A stretch of DNA of 64,000 nucleotides from Arthrobacter sp. cf158 (GTDB lineage: Bacteria > Actinomycetota > Actinomycetes > Actinomycetales > Micrococcaceae). The notes below the pieces were generated by a model. It was not told the DNA's origin. It saw only the letters and a program-made list of their open reading frames with translations, and made no database searches. Shown piece after piece: positions 51,516-59,511 of the stretch (its first letter is position 1; the number at the start of each line of letters is the position of its first letter). The stretch is taken from the NCBI RefSeq assembly GCF_900106835.1, contig NZ_FNNR01000009.1, positions 124,001-188,000 of the forward strand, in the 5' to 3' direction. The position numbers and the translations under genes are program-made.

Positions 51516-51902
51516 ATGGAACGGGAAGTTCGGGGGCCTGACGCTTTGGACAGGGCCTTCATGGCGTTGGCAGATCCGGTGAGGCGGGCGATAGTCGCCC
51601 GGCTGTCCCGGGGTGACGCCACCGTGAACGAGCTCGCGGAACCATTCGCCATCACAAAACAGGCGGTGTCCAAACACATCCAGGTCCTGGAGCATGCCGG
51701 ATTGGTTACACGCTCCCGTGACGCCCAACGCAGGCCGGTCCACCTGGACGCGGCAGCCCTGGAGCACTTGACGGCCTGGATTGACCAATACCGGCTGATC
51801 GCCGAGTCCCGATTCCGGCGACTCGACCAGCTGCTGGGCGCAGACGTCCCGGATGAAGGACCACAGGAAAAACCAGGAAAGAAGAAAGAGGAACTGAAAT
51901 GA
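51516..51902 (+). CDS. ArsR family transcriptional regulator
   Basis: A 128-residue winged-helix protein: ALDRAFMALADPVRRAIVARLSRGDATVNELAEPFAITKQAVSKHIQVLEHAGLVTRSRDAQRRPVHLD. No Cys metal site is present, so it belongs to the non-metal branch usually paired with an AHSA1/SRPBCC partner. The charged tail (EKPGKKKEELK) ends in an ATGA overlap with that partner. Start choice: the ATG at 51516 follows a short A/G-rich stretch. A long dyad just upstream implies autoregulation. Confidence 0.9.
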   Translation: MEREVRGPDALDRAFMALADPVRRAIVARLSRGDATVNELAEPFAITKQAVSKHIQVLEHAGLVTRSRDAQRRPVHLDAAALEHLTAWIDQYRLIAESRFRRLDQLLGADVPDEGPQEKPGKKKEELK

Positions 51903-52366
51903 GCAACCCAACAACAATCACCGCTGACAATGGCGTCCCGTTCGTTGACACGGTCCGCGAATTCGATGCCCCGGTCAGCGCAGTCTTCAAGGCCCACGTG
52001 GACCCGGACCTCCTGGCCAAGTGGCTTGGCCCGCGGAGTGCGGTGACAAGAGTGACCGAGTACAACGCGAGCACGGGCGGCAGCTGGCACTACGAGAGCG
52101 GGGGAGATGGCGGGATGTACGGCTTCCGCGGCATTTTCCACACGGTGGAGCCGGACGCGCTGATCATCATGACCTTCGAATTCGATGGTGCGCCGAACCA
52201 GGTAGGCCTGAGTACCACCACCTTCGAGGAAGTGGATGGCCGCACGCGGATCGTTGCCCACGAGGTTTACCCCACGGTGGAAGCGCGGGACATGGCCCTG
52301 GCCACGGGGATGAATTACGGAGTGGTGGAAGGGTATGAGCGCCTGGACGAGCTGCTGGCCGCCTAG
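51899..52366 (+). CDS. SRPBCC (AHSA1-like) domain protein
   Basis: A 155-residue START/Bet v1-like fold protein. The pattern VDTVREFDAPVSAVFKAHVDPDLLAKWLGPRS, TGGSWHYESGG, GFRGIFHTVEPDALIIMTFEFDGAP and RTRIVAHEVYPTVEARDMALATGMNYGVVEGYERLDELL is standard for AHSA1-type proteins that bind hydrophobic ligands. It is translationally coupled to ArsR and may present or remove the ligand that ArsR senses. Its stop codon shares a CTAG with the convergent LysE gene. Confidence 0.9.
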   Translation: MSNPTTITADNGVPFVDTVREFDAPVSAVFKAHVDPDLLAKWLGPRSAVTRVTEYNASTGGSWHYESGGDGGMYGFRGIFHTVEPDALIIMTFEFDGAPNQVGLSTTTFEEVDGRTRIVAHEVYPTVEARDMALATGMNYGVVEGYERLDELLAA

Positions 52367-52380
52367 CTGCTGGCGGCCAG
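52355..52380. terminator. hairpin spanning both stop codons of convergent genes
   Basis: CTGGCCGCC (52355-52363) and GGCGGCCAG (52372-52380) form a perfect 9-bp stem. The shared CTAG holding the stop codons of both genes sits at its base and in its loop, so the terminator is encoded within coding sequence. Confidence 0.55.
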
Positions 52381-53019
52381 AATTTGCAGCACCAACGGCA
52401 GGAGCTGCTCCGACAACAGCACTGTCCCCAGTCCGATCATGACGATCCCGCTCACCAGGGTCACCACCCTCGCGGCACCCGGCCGGGAGGCCAGCAGCTT
52501 CCGCGAGGTCAAGGCGACGCCGGTGTAAACCATCCCTGCAAGGATCACGAAGGTCAGGCCGAGTAACCCCGATTGCACAGGGACGGGCAGTGCTGCCTCA
52601 GGACTCACAAACTGGGGCACCAGCGCCACAAAGAACAGCAGGCCCTTCGGATTGATACCGCTGGTGCCCATGCCCTGGAAGAACGTGCGGAGTTGATTTC
52701 CGGACTGCACGACGCCGCCTTCCGCACTGAAGCTGGCGCCTCGCCAAGAGCGGATGGTTCCGACGCCGAGCCACAGCAGGTACGCCGCTCCGGCGATGGT
52801 GAGCCATCCCAGAAGTCCGGGCACTCCAGCCAGTAGGGCCGCCAAGCCAGCCGCCATCAGCAGGGTGTGGACGACGTAGCCGCTGCACAGTCCGGCAACC
52901 GCAGGGACGAAGCTACGTTGGCGAAGGCCTGCAGAGATCGAATAAGCCCAGTCCACGCCGGGGGTGCAGGCCAAGGTGACTGCGACAAGCATGAAGGCGA
53001 TGAACAGCTGCGGATTCAC
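52363..53019 (-). CDS. LysE family amino acid exporter
   Basis: A 218-residue, six-segment membrane protein of the LysE/RhtB family. The family start is seen as FIAFMLVAVTLACTPGVDWAYSISAGLRQRSFVPAVAGLCSGYVVHTLLMAAGLAALL. FFQGMGTSGINPKGLLFFVALVPQFV gives the NPK motif. It probably exports an amino acid and is divergent from an Lrp/AsnC gene 101 bases away, the usual arrangement (as in lysE/lysG or brnFE/lrp) in which the amino-acid-sensing regulator drives the exporter. Confidence 0.9.
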   Translation of the reverse strand: MNPQLFIAFMLVAVTLACTPGVDWAYSISAGLRQRSFVPAVAGLCSGYVVHTLLMAAGLAALLAGVPGLLGWLTIAGAAYLLWLGVGTIRSWRGASFSAEGGVVQSGNQLRTFFQGMGTSGINPKGLLFFVALVPQFVSPEAALPVPVQSGLLGLTFVILAGMVYTGVALTSRKLLASRPGAARVVTLVSGIVMIGLGTVLLSEQLLPLVLQILAASS

Positions 53020-53120
53020 GATCTCTCCAGGGTTAGGTGGTAGGAAAACTCTAGGGAAAAATACCCCATAAGTGTTCCCTGATTTAGCCCTGATATTGCC
53101 GAAATGGGTAAGATTATTGC

Positions 53121-53576
53121 GTGATAGACAAAATCGACAGAAGTATTTTGCGCTACCTCAAAGAAGATGGGCGGATGACGGCCACGGCCCTCGCGTCACA
53201 GGTGGGTTTAACGGTGGCTCCATGCCATCGGCGACTCCGCGATCTGGAGTCCTCTGGGGTGATCCGTGGCTACCGTGCGGACATTGATCCTGCAGCGGTG
53301 GGGCTTGGTTTCGAAGCGATTGTTTTTGTCACTCTCCGCCAGGTTGAGCGCACCATCATGGCGGAGTTTGAGGATCGTGTGACCGCAAGTCCCAACATTG
53401 TGGAGGCTCAGCGGCTCTTCGGTTCCCCGGACTATCTGTTGAAGGTCATTGCCGCGGACCTGCCTGCCTACCAGCGCTTCTACGACGACGAACTTGCAGC
53501 CCTTCCAGCTGTCGAGCGCCTGACCTCGACGCTGGTGATGAAGAACCTGAAAACAAACATCGGCCCGCCTGTCTAG
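53121..53576 (+). CDS. Lrp/AsnC family regulator of the LysE exporter
   Basis: A 151-residue regulator. The helix-turn-helix is IDKIDRSILRYLKEDGRMTATALASQVGLTVAPCHRRLRDLESSGVIRGYRADIDPAAVGLGF, and the RAM ligand domain follows (VTASPNIVEAQRLFGSPDYLLKVIAADLPAYQRFYDDEL). It starts with GTG. It is divergent from the LysE gene and likely activates it when its amino-acid ligand accumulates. Confidence 0.92.
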   Translation: MIDKIDRSILRYLKEDGRMTATALASQVGLTVAPCHRRLRDLESSGVIRGYRADIDPAAVGLGFEAIVFVTLRQVERTIMAEFEDRVTASPNIVEAQRLFGSPDYLLKVIAADLPAYQRFYDDELAALPAVERLTSTLVMKNLKTNIGPPV

Positions 53577-53605
53577 GAAGTCTCCACCCCAGGCGACTGC
53601 CGCTT

Positions 53606-53634
53606 CTGGCCGCAGGGCCTCTCCTTGCGGCCGG
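53606..53634. terminator. hairpin between Lrp and lipoprotein genes
   Basis: CTGGCCGCA and TGCGGCCGG form a 9-bp stem with one wobble pair and an 11-base loop, between convergent genes. The loop's GCCTCTCC is repeated just downstream. Confidence 0.45.
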
Positions 53635-53663
53635 ACAGCCTCTCCTGGCCGCAGGCGGGTTGG

Positions 53664-54332
53664 TCAGCTTGCTGGGCTCACGTGGACGATGATGACCTGC
53701 TGGTCTTTGGAACCGTCAAAGCGGAGGTCGTAGTTAACCTCCAGCCCGGTGCTGGTGCCGGACGTCAGGGAGTAGTCGCTCTTTGAGCCGGTGTCCTTGC
53801 TGGTGGACTCAATCCAGCGCTCGGCATCAGAGGAGTCGATCCCGTACTTTTCCACGCCGTCGCGGATGAGGGTGCTGAGGCCCTCGAATGAATCCGCAGT
53901 GAGGAAGTAAGTGACCTCAGTGAAGTCGGGCCTCGCATCGGTGGTCTTGAACCGGATGCGGTCTGTCTGAGCGCTGATCTCGCCGCTGGGTGCCGCGATG
54001 GTCAGGTTGATCTTGCCCGAGTCCTGTGTGTTGATCTCCGGACCATAGCTGTCCGGGGAGACACGCACTGCCGATTTCTGGAGTGACCCGCTGCTCATGT
54101 CCAAACGGGCTTGCTTGTCCGTTCTGATCCGGTCAACGCCAGCAGCGTCCAGCGTGGAGAATTCCGAGGTGATCACTGTGCTCCCTTGTGAAGATGAAGA
54201 TGAGGATGATGATTGCGGCGCCTGGGATGTTGGGACGGGCGTAGGCAACTGGCATGCGCTGGTGGTCATGACTCCCAGCCCCACCACGGTGGCCACCGCG
54301 AGCTTCAGTAAGTATTTTGCCTGCAGCCTCAC
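53664..54332 (-). CDS. lipoprotein of unknown function paired with a WXG100-like protein
   Basis: A 222-residue predicted lipoprotein. The lipobox is TTSAC (Cys at about 27), followed by a Pro/Ser linker with a run of eight serines. The rest is a soluble domain of mixed strands (ARLDMSSGSLQKSAVRVSPDSYG; DFTEVTYFLTADSFEGLSTLIRDGVEKYGIDSSDAERWIES) that I do not recognise. It starts with GTG overlapping the stop of the WXG100-like gene (GTGA), so the two proteins are made together and probably meet at the cell surface. Confidence 0.78.
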   Translation of the reverse strand: MRLQAKYLLKLAVATVVGLGVMTTSACQLPTPVPTSQAPQSSSSSSSSQGSTVITSEFSTLDAAGVDRIRTDKQARLDMSSGSLQKSAVRVSPDSYGPEINTQDSGKINLTIAAPSGEISAQTDRIRFKTTDARPDFTEVTYFLTADSFEGLSTLIRDGVEKYGIDSSDAERWIESTSKDTGSKSDYSLTSGTSTGLEVNYDLRFDGSKDQQVIIVHVSPAS

Positions 54333-55846
54333 TGATGCACCTCCGCATCGAAGCCGTCCAGGAAGCGATCCATGATGCCGGGAATGTTGTTGGTGGGCCT
54401 GTATTGGTCTACGCGGTCATTGAAGTCCGAGCCGATGATGTCCCGGGCTTGCTGGGGGTCGTTCGCCAGGAGGTCCTGATAGGCCGGAAGGGTGTCCTGT
54501 TTGATAAGGGCCCACCGCTGGTCAGCGTCGGCGATATTGCCGTCAGGGAATCCAGTGGTGAAGTCGGTGCGGAACTGCGCGGGGTTATCCCAGTTGGTAA
54601 AGGGGATGTTCTCGGGCCCAGGGCTCTCCACGCTGAACTCGTAGGGGAAGACCTCGGGGTAGCTCTTGGCTCCGGGGATGGACGGCTCGCCCGCCAGGGT
54701 GACCATGTAGGTTACCGCTTCCCCGCCAGGGTGGTTGCGCATGTTCGTGTAGTCGTCAGCGATGATTTCGTTTTGCTCGCGGTAGAGCAGGGCCGTGTTG
54801 CCTTCCTTAACCTGTGCCGGGTCACCGGAATCGATGTGCGCCCAGGCTTCTGCAGTTCCCGGGTCAATTGCACCGGAGTCGCGAAGGCGGTTGATTTCCT
54901 CGATGCCGCCGTTCATGTACGCCTGGTGCTGGCGTGCCTGGTCCAGGAAGATCTCTTTGTTCATGTCCAGCATGGACGTTTCATAGAACTTGATCTCGGC
55001 ATCGGTCATGCCGGCGAGTTGCTCGATCTGGTCCAGCACCGGGATCGGGATGTCCGAGGCAGGGTTGTCGGCTATTTGCTGTGCCAGGTCACGCAGCATG
55101 GACATGTCCTTGAATCCACCGGCAAAGGATGGACCGATCATGTTCGCCATGCCGGCCCACTGCAGGTCCGGGTTGGACAGGAAGGCCTGTCCGTAGAAGT
55201 CGTAGACCTTCTTGATGGTTTCCCAGTTGTATTCAGTGCCCCTGCTGGTGTCCCACGTTGAGGGGTCGATGCCCATCTCCCGCATGGCCTGCTGGTTCCA
55301 GTAATCGCTGAGGAACTGTGAGTACTCCGGCGACTTCTTTTCAATGAGGCCGGAATCGGCGGCCGCATCCATCGCGGCCTTGGCTTCCTCGGGGTGTTCC
55401 AGTGCCCACTTCTTGAATTCATCGCTGCGGAGGTATTCGGACCGCTCCTGCGGCGTCATACCGCTGAGCAGGTCCGTTAGCTCCTGGCCGTTCCCGCCTG
55501 GCGAGCCGGATCCACCGGGACCACCACCACTGCCTCCGCCCGTGCTGGCAGAATCCTGTTCCTGGGCGTTCTTTAACAAGCTCTGGGAGGCGGCCTTGAT
55601 TCCGGAAGCCGCACTTTGGAGAGCCCTCAAATGCGAGTTGCTCCATTCATGACGGAACCGGTCGCCGTCGTTGCCCCGCCACGGACTGTTGTTGATTGAA
55701 CCCGAGAGCTGTTGTCCCAGATCCGTGAGTCGATCCGCATTGCGCGCCAGTTCCTTGGCCAACTGCCGCAGCTGTGCGACGTCTGCGCCGTAGAAGTTGC
55801 CCGCCACCATGCCCCCAAAGTTGTTTGCCGTTGATCTGACCCCCAT
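54329..55846 (-). CDS. large WXG100-like protein, possible type VII secretion substrate
   Basis: A 505-residue protein. The first 100 residues look like a WXG100 helical hairpin: two long helices (DVAQLRQLAKELARNADRLTDLGQQL and RFRHEWSNSHLRALQSAASGIKAASQSLLKNA) around SPWRGNDG, which gives the W-x-G turn. A Gly/Ser linker (STGGGSGGGPGGSGSPGG) leads to a 350-residue mostly helical domain of unknown function with a notable WAGMANMIGPSFAGGFKDM segment. There is no signal peptide. I chose the ATG at 55846; no strong ribosome site is present. No ESX core genes are in the window, so secretion is inference. Confidence 0.75.
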   Translation of the reverse strand: MGVRSTANNFGGMVAGNFYGADVAQLRQLAKELARNADRLTDLGQQLSGSINNSPWRGNDGDRFRHEWSNSHLRALQSAASGIKAASQSLLKNAQEQDSASTGGGSGGGPGGSGSPGGNGQELTDLLSGMTPQERSEYLRSDEFKKWALEHPEEAKAAMDAAADSGLIEKKSPEYSQFLSDYWNQQAMREMGIDPSTWDTSRGTEYNWETIKKVYDFYGQAFLSNPDLQWAGMANMIGPSFAGGFKDMSMLRDLAQQIADNPASDIPIPVLDQIEQLAGMTDAEIKFYETSMLDMNKEIFLDQARQHQAYMNGGIEEINRLRDSGAIDPGTAEAWAHIDSGDPAQVKEGNTALLYREQNEIIADDYTNMRNHPGGEAVTYMVTLAGEPSIPGAKSYPEVFPYEFSVESPGPENIPFTNWDNPAQFRTDFTTGFPDGNIADADQRWALIKQDTLPAYQDLLANDPQQARDIIGSDFNDRVDQYRPTNNIPGIMDRFLDGFDAEVHQ

Positions 55847-55908
55847 CCTAGGCCGAGGCCAGAGCCCGGCACATGGGCACAACTGCCCTATGTGAATAAC
55901 GTGAGTCG

Positions 55909-56376
55909 CTACTCCTGGAGCAGCCCTGTGGTCCGGTACGGAATGACTTCCCGCAGGAACATGCTGGTGGAGGTCCGCACGATTCCGGGGCATAGACGAA
56001 TTTCCTCGGATACCCGGTACAGATCATCGGGGCTCTTGGCCACCACCCTAATGATGAGGTCCGTGTCTCCGGCAGGCGCGTGGCATTCGAGGACTTCGGG
56101 GATTTTCCGGAGGGCTGCGATTGCCTCGTTGAGATGGCTTTGGTCCAGTTCGGCGCTCACTGCGGCAGCAACGCCCCGTCCCAGGGCGGTGGGCAGGACG
56201 CGGCTGCTGTTGGGTCGCAGGGCGCCGGATGCCGTCATCCGCTCAAGGCGGGACTGCACCGTTCCGCGTGCGAGGTGCAGTTTCTGCGCCAACACCATGA
56301 TGGGGACCCGCGGATCGTCGTCCAGTGCGGCGAGGATTCGGCGGTCGGTGGCGTCGAGTTCCTGCAATGTGACCAC
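55909..56376 (-). CDS. Lrp/AsnC family transcriptional regulator
   Basis: A 155-residue regulator: LDATDRRILAALDDDPRVPIMVLAQKLHLARGTVQSRLERMTASGALRPNSSRV for DNA binding and a RAM domain (PEVLECHAPAGDTDLIIRVVAKSPDDLYRVSEEIRLCPGIVRTSTSMFLREVIPYR). The start is taken as the GTG at 56376 with AGGA upstream. It stands alone; its target is unknown. Confidence 0.9.
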   Translation of the reverse strand: MVTLQELDATDRRILAALDDDPRVPIMVLAQKLHLARGTVQSRLERMTASGALRPNSSRVLPTALGRGVAAAVSAELDQSHLNEAIAALRKIPEVLECHAPAGDTDLIIRVVAKSPDDLYRVSEEIRLCPGIVRTSTSMFLREVIPYRTTGLLQE

Positions 56377-56714
56377 TTCCTGACCAGGTTTTCGTATGGG
56401 ACTAGTCAGATCGACCAGTCATCTCAATGTCTGTTGCACCTACTGTATGCCTACTGCTGAAATGGTGACAACGAAGCAGGACGAGGCTACCGCCGGACCC
56501 CGCAGGCACCAGGCACCCGGAACACCACCCGGAGCCCTGCATAGGTTTCCCGCAAGGAAGCAGCCGCTGATTGACTCTTGTTCACAGCATTGTCATTCTG
56601 CACTCGCCCGTCGTAGGGCAGCACAGTAAGAGCCCCTGAGCCACCGGATCGTTGCGGTGGCTGAGGGGCTCTTGTCGTGCCGGCACTCACGGCGCCGGCG
56701 AATAGGCTTGGAGC
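56377..56714. other. 338-base intergenic region
   Basis: It lies between the divergent Lrp and GluQ-RS genes. It contains the strong hairpin at 56628-56673, which is unexpected because no plus-strand gene precedes it. GACTAGTC at 56400-56407 is a small palindrome near the Lrp promoter. No tRNA or supported open frame was found; a short untranslated transcript ending at the hairpin is possible. Confidence 0.45.
56628..56673. terminator. 19-bp terminator hairpin
   Basis: AAGAGCCCCTGAGCCACCG pairs with the downstream arm with a single mismatch around an 8-base loop, and ends in CTCTTG. It is one of the strongest hairpins in the window. Confidence 0.75.
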
Positions 56715-57602
56715 ATGACTCCTGCTGGCCGCTTCGCCCCGAGCCCATCCGGCGAACTGCACGTCGGCAACTTGCGCACAGCCATCCTTGCCTGGCTGTT
56801 CGCAAAATCCAGCGGCCGTGATTTCCTGCTGCGGGTAGAGGACCTGGATCGTGCACGGGCCGGCGCCGAGGCGGAGCAGCTCCGCGATCTGGAGGCAATC
56901 GGCGTGAGGTGGGATGCCGCCGTCGTACGCCAGACTGAGCGCGCGGCGCTTTACAGCGACGCTATTGCCCGCCTCACCAAGGAAGGCCGTACGTACGAAT
57001 GCTTCTGTACACGGCGGGAAATCCAGGAGGCCCCGTCCGCTCCGCATGCACCGCAGGGCGCGTATCCGGGGACGTGCAGGCGGTTGTCCCACGCCGAACG
57101 TGAGATCCGGCGCGCCTCACGCCCGGCGTCGATCCGCTTGCGGTCGGACGTCATGGAGTGGGCTGTTGAGGACCAGTTGCACGGAACATTCGTGGGCATG
57201 GTGGACGACTTCGTGTTGCGCCGAAATGACGGCGTGACGGCCTACAACCTGGCGGTCGTGGTGGACGATGCTGCCCAGGGAATCGACCAGGTGGTGCGGG
57301 GCGACGACCTCCTCTCATCCACCCCGCGGCAGGCTTATCTGGCTGCCCTGCTCGGCCTGCCTGTCCCGGAATATGCCCACGTTCCGCTGGTGGTGAATCA
57401 CGACGGCGTGAGGCTGGCAAAGCGCGACGGTGCCGTGACGCTGGGCGACCTCGCCGCCGCCGGAATTCCCGTGCATCGCGTGCGCGACCTGATCCTTGAA
57501 TCGCTCCGGCTTCCTGCTGGTTCATTGCAGGACGCGCTCCCGGCATTCAACCCCCAAACGCTGCCAAACGAGCCGTGGGTGTGGATAACGCCCCGGGCCT
57601 GA
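56715..57602 (+). CDS. gluQ: glutamyl-Q tRNA(Asp) synthetase
   Basis: A 295-residue truncated glutamyl-tRNA synthetase that adds glutamate to queuosine of tRNA(Asp). The HIGH-like motif is FAPSPSGELHVGNLRTA, followed by LLRVEDLDRARAG, the zinc site CFCTRREI with a later CRRL, QVVRGDDLLSSTPRQAYL, and the KMSKS-like LAKRDGAVTL. There is no anticodon-binding domain, as in YadB. Whether the organism makes queuosine cannot be judged here. Confidence 0.93.
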   Translation: MTPAGRFAPSPSGELHVGNLRTAILAWLFAKSSGRDFLLRVEDLDRARAGAEAEQLRDLEAIGVRWDAAVVRQTERAALYSDAIARLTKEGRTYECFCTRREIQEAPSAPHAPQGAYPGTCRRLSHAEREIRRASRPASIRLRSDVMEWAVEDQLHGTFVGMVDDFVLRRNDGVTAYNLAVVVDDAAQGIDQVVRGDDLLSSTPRQAYLAALLGLPVPEYAHVPLVVNHDGVRLAKRDGAVTLGDLAAAGIPVHRVRDLILESLRLPAGSLQDALPAFNPQTLPNEPWVWITPRA

Positions 57603-57628
57603 AGGTCCTGACCCCGTAGGCTGTCTGG

Positions 57629-58774
57629 ATGCATTCACAGGTGATCGCCCCAGGTTTTGAACCCGTAGCTGAGCTCTTTGGCCGTTTCCTCGAACAGGAT
57701 CCGGACTACTCCGCGCAAGTAGCGGCGTACCATCGTGGCGTCAAAGTGCTGGACCTGAGCGGCGGGCCGCACATCCGCCCGGATTCGGTGACGGGTGTCT
57801 TTTCCTGTTCCAAAGGCATGGCTGGGCTTGTCATGGCGTTGCTGGTGCAGGACGGCGAGCTGGACCTTGACGCCGAGGTGGTCAAGTATTGGCCCGAATT
57901 TGGCGTCGAGGGCAAAGCCTCGATCACTGTCGCGCAGCTCCTGTCCCATCAGGCCGGGCTCTTGGGTGTGGACGGTGGCCTGACCCTTGAGGAGGTCAAC
58001 AACTCGGAGCTCGCGGCCGTGAAGCTCGCCAAACTGGCGCCGCTGTGGAAGCCGGGTGCGGCGTTTGGCTATCACGCGCTGACCATTGGCATCTTCACGG
58101 AAGAGCTGTGCCGCCGCATCACTGGTTCCACGCTGCAGGAGGTCTTCGAGCAGCGGATCCGTGCCGTGACCGGTGCTCACTTCTACCTTGGCCTGCCCGA
58201 TTCCGAGGAGGCCCGCTTTGAGCCGTTCCGCTGGGCGGCCGATCCCTCGTGGCCATGGGTGGACCCGGCCAGCCACGTCGGCTTGGCCGCCAACGCGGCC
58301 GTGGGCGACATCCTGGACTTGCCGAACATTCGTGAAGTCCGCGCGGCAGGCCTGAGCTCGGCCGCAGGCGTGGCGAGTGCGGAAGGAATGGCGAGGATCT
58401 ATGCGGCGACGCTGACCGGGCTGGCCGGCGACGGTGCTGGATCAGCGGTCGGCGGGCAGGACGCCGTCGGGCCGCTGCTGACCGAGGAGACAATTCGTGC
58501 GATGACCAGTGAGCAGGTGTTCGGGATCGACCGCGTTTTCGGGGAGACCGGCTGCTTCGCCACTGTTTTCATGAAGTCGCACAGCCGCATGCCGTTCGGC
58601 AGTTACCGCGCGTTCGGGCACGACGGCGCCAGCGCGTCGTTGGGGTTCGCGGACCCCGTGTACGAACTCGGCTTCGGGTACGTGCCGCAGCAGGCGGAGC
58701 CCGGGGGAGTGGGCTGCCGCAACTTCCAGCTGAGTTCAGCGGTTCGGGAGGTTATCGCGGGCCTCGCGTCCTAG
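57629..58774 (+). CDS. serine hydrolase of the class C beta-lactamase fold
   Basis: A 381-residue penicillin-binding-fold hydrolase, probably an EstB-type esterase. The catalytic S-x-x-K is Ser59-Cys-Ser-Lys62 in GVFSCSKGMAGL. The second motif Tyr is in GAAFGYHALTIGIFTEEL and the third is FGHDGASAS (H-x-G). There is no signal peptide, so it acts inside the cell on a small ester or amide rather than as a beta-lactamase. It starts 26 bases after gluQ. Its stop codon shares CTAG with the convergent TetR gene. Confidence 0.88.
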   Translation: MHSQVIAPGFEPVAELFGRFLEQDPDYSAQVAAYHRGVKVLDLSGGPHIRPDSVTGVFSCSKGMAGLVMALLVQDGELDLDAEVVKYWPEFGVEGKASITVAQLLSHQAGLLGVDGGLTLEEVNNSELAAVKLAKLAPLWKPGAAFGYHALTIGIFTEELCRRITGSTLQEVFEQRIRAVTGAHFYLGLPDSEEARFEPFRWAADPSWPWVDPASHVGLAANAAVGDILDLPNIREVRAAGLSSAAGVASAEGMARIYAATLTGLAGDGAGSAVGGQDAVGPLLTEETIRAMTSEQVFGIDRVFGETGCFATVFMKSHSRMPFGSYRAFGHDGASASLGFADPVYELGFGYVPQQAEPGGVGCRNFQLSSAVREVIAGLAS

Positions 58775-59409
58775 CTGTGCAAGGCTGCCTGCGAGGCGTG
58801 CGTCGCCTGGGCGGCAGGAACCCCTGTGGCCATGCCTGCCCATAGGGTGTCGGTGGTGGCGGCAACCACGGCGTCCACCGTCGTCCCCTCCAAATGGTCT
58901 CCAGCCGCAAGCAGTGCTGCTCCGTGAAGGCTTACGAAGCAGACCATGGCCAGGGTCTCGGGGTCACCTGCCGCCAACACGCCCGCGTTCTGGGCTTCGG
59001 TGATCATGGCCCGGGCCACGTGAATCCCTTGTTCGCCCGTGCTTCGCAGCTCGGCGCTGGAGTCCGGATGGTGCTTCGTGGAGTACATCACCGTGAGGAG
59101 CGCAGGGTGGGCTACGGCGAAATCGACGTACGCCTTCCCGACGCTGAAGAACTTGCCGCGGAGCTCCTCACCTGACTGGGCGGCGTTCGCGATAAGGCTG
59201 TTCATTGATTCAAAGCCGGTCAGCGCCAAAGCATCGATCAGGGCTTGCTTGTCGCGGAAGTGTTTGGCGGGTGCGCCATGGCTGACGTTCACGTCGCGGG
59301 CGAGCTGCCGCAAAGACAGGCCTTCCACGCCCACTTCTTCGATGGTCTCCATGGCACGCTCCAACAGTGCCTCGCGGAGTTTGCCGTGGTGGTAGGGCTG
59401 CTCGGTCAT
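58771..59409 (-). CDS. TetR family transcriptional regulator
   Basis: A 212-residue regulator: LREALLERAMETIEEVGVEGLSLRQLARDVNVSHGAPAKHFRDKQALIDALALTGF is the DNA-binding part. The C-terminal ligand domain shows AYVDFAVAHPALLTVMYSTKHHPDSS, as in the TetR_C WHG family. It is divergent from an SDR gene, and two matching palindromes lie between them, so it very likely represses both directions. Confidence 0.92.
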   Translation of the reverse strand: MTEQPYHHGKLREALLERAMETIEEVGVEGLSLRQLARDVNVSHGAPAKHFRDKQALIDALALTGFESMNSLIANAAQSGEELRGKFFSVGKAYVDFAVAHPALLTVMYSTKHHPDSSAELRSTGEQGIHVARAMITEAQNAGVLAAGDPETLAMVCFVSLHGAALLAAGDHLEGTTVDAVVAATTDTLWAGMATGVPAAQATHASQAALHS

Positions 59410-59426
59410 GGGATCAGTCTAAGCCA

Positions 59427-59481
59427 ATGTAGTCATTGACAACAAAGTAGACACTGCCTACCATGTTGTCAGTGACTACAT
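59427..59481. promoter_or_regulatory. twin TetR operators
   Basis: GTAGTCA-T-TGACAAC (59429-59443) and GTTGTCA-G-TGACTAC (59465-59479) are each near-palindromes and are also inverted copies of each other (18-base arms with one mismatch), centred 36 bases apart between the divergent TetR and SDR genes. Confidence 0.75.
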
Positions 59482-59511
59482 GAGTCTCACCTCCCACCGA
59501 TTGGATTCGCC

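Noticed and set aside
54329..55993. 554-residue reading of the WXG100-like gene
   Set aside because: The extra N-terminal 49 residues are His/Pro/Cys-rich, overlap the Lrp gene and have no helical character.
56377..56714. tRNA gene next to gluQ
   Set aside because: No cloverleaf, T-loop GTTCGA or acceptor pairing could be found; the hairpin is a plain stem.
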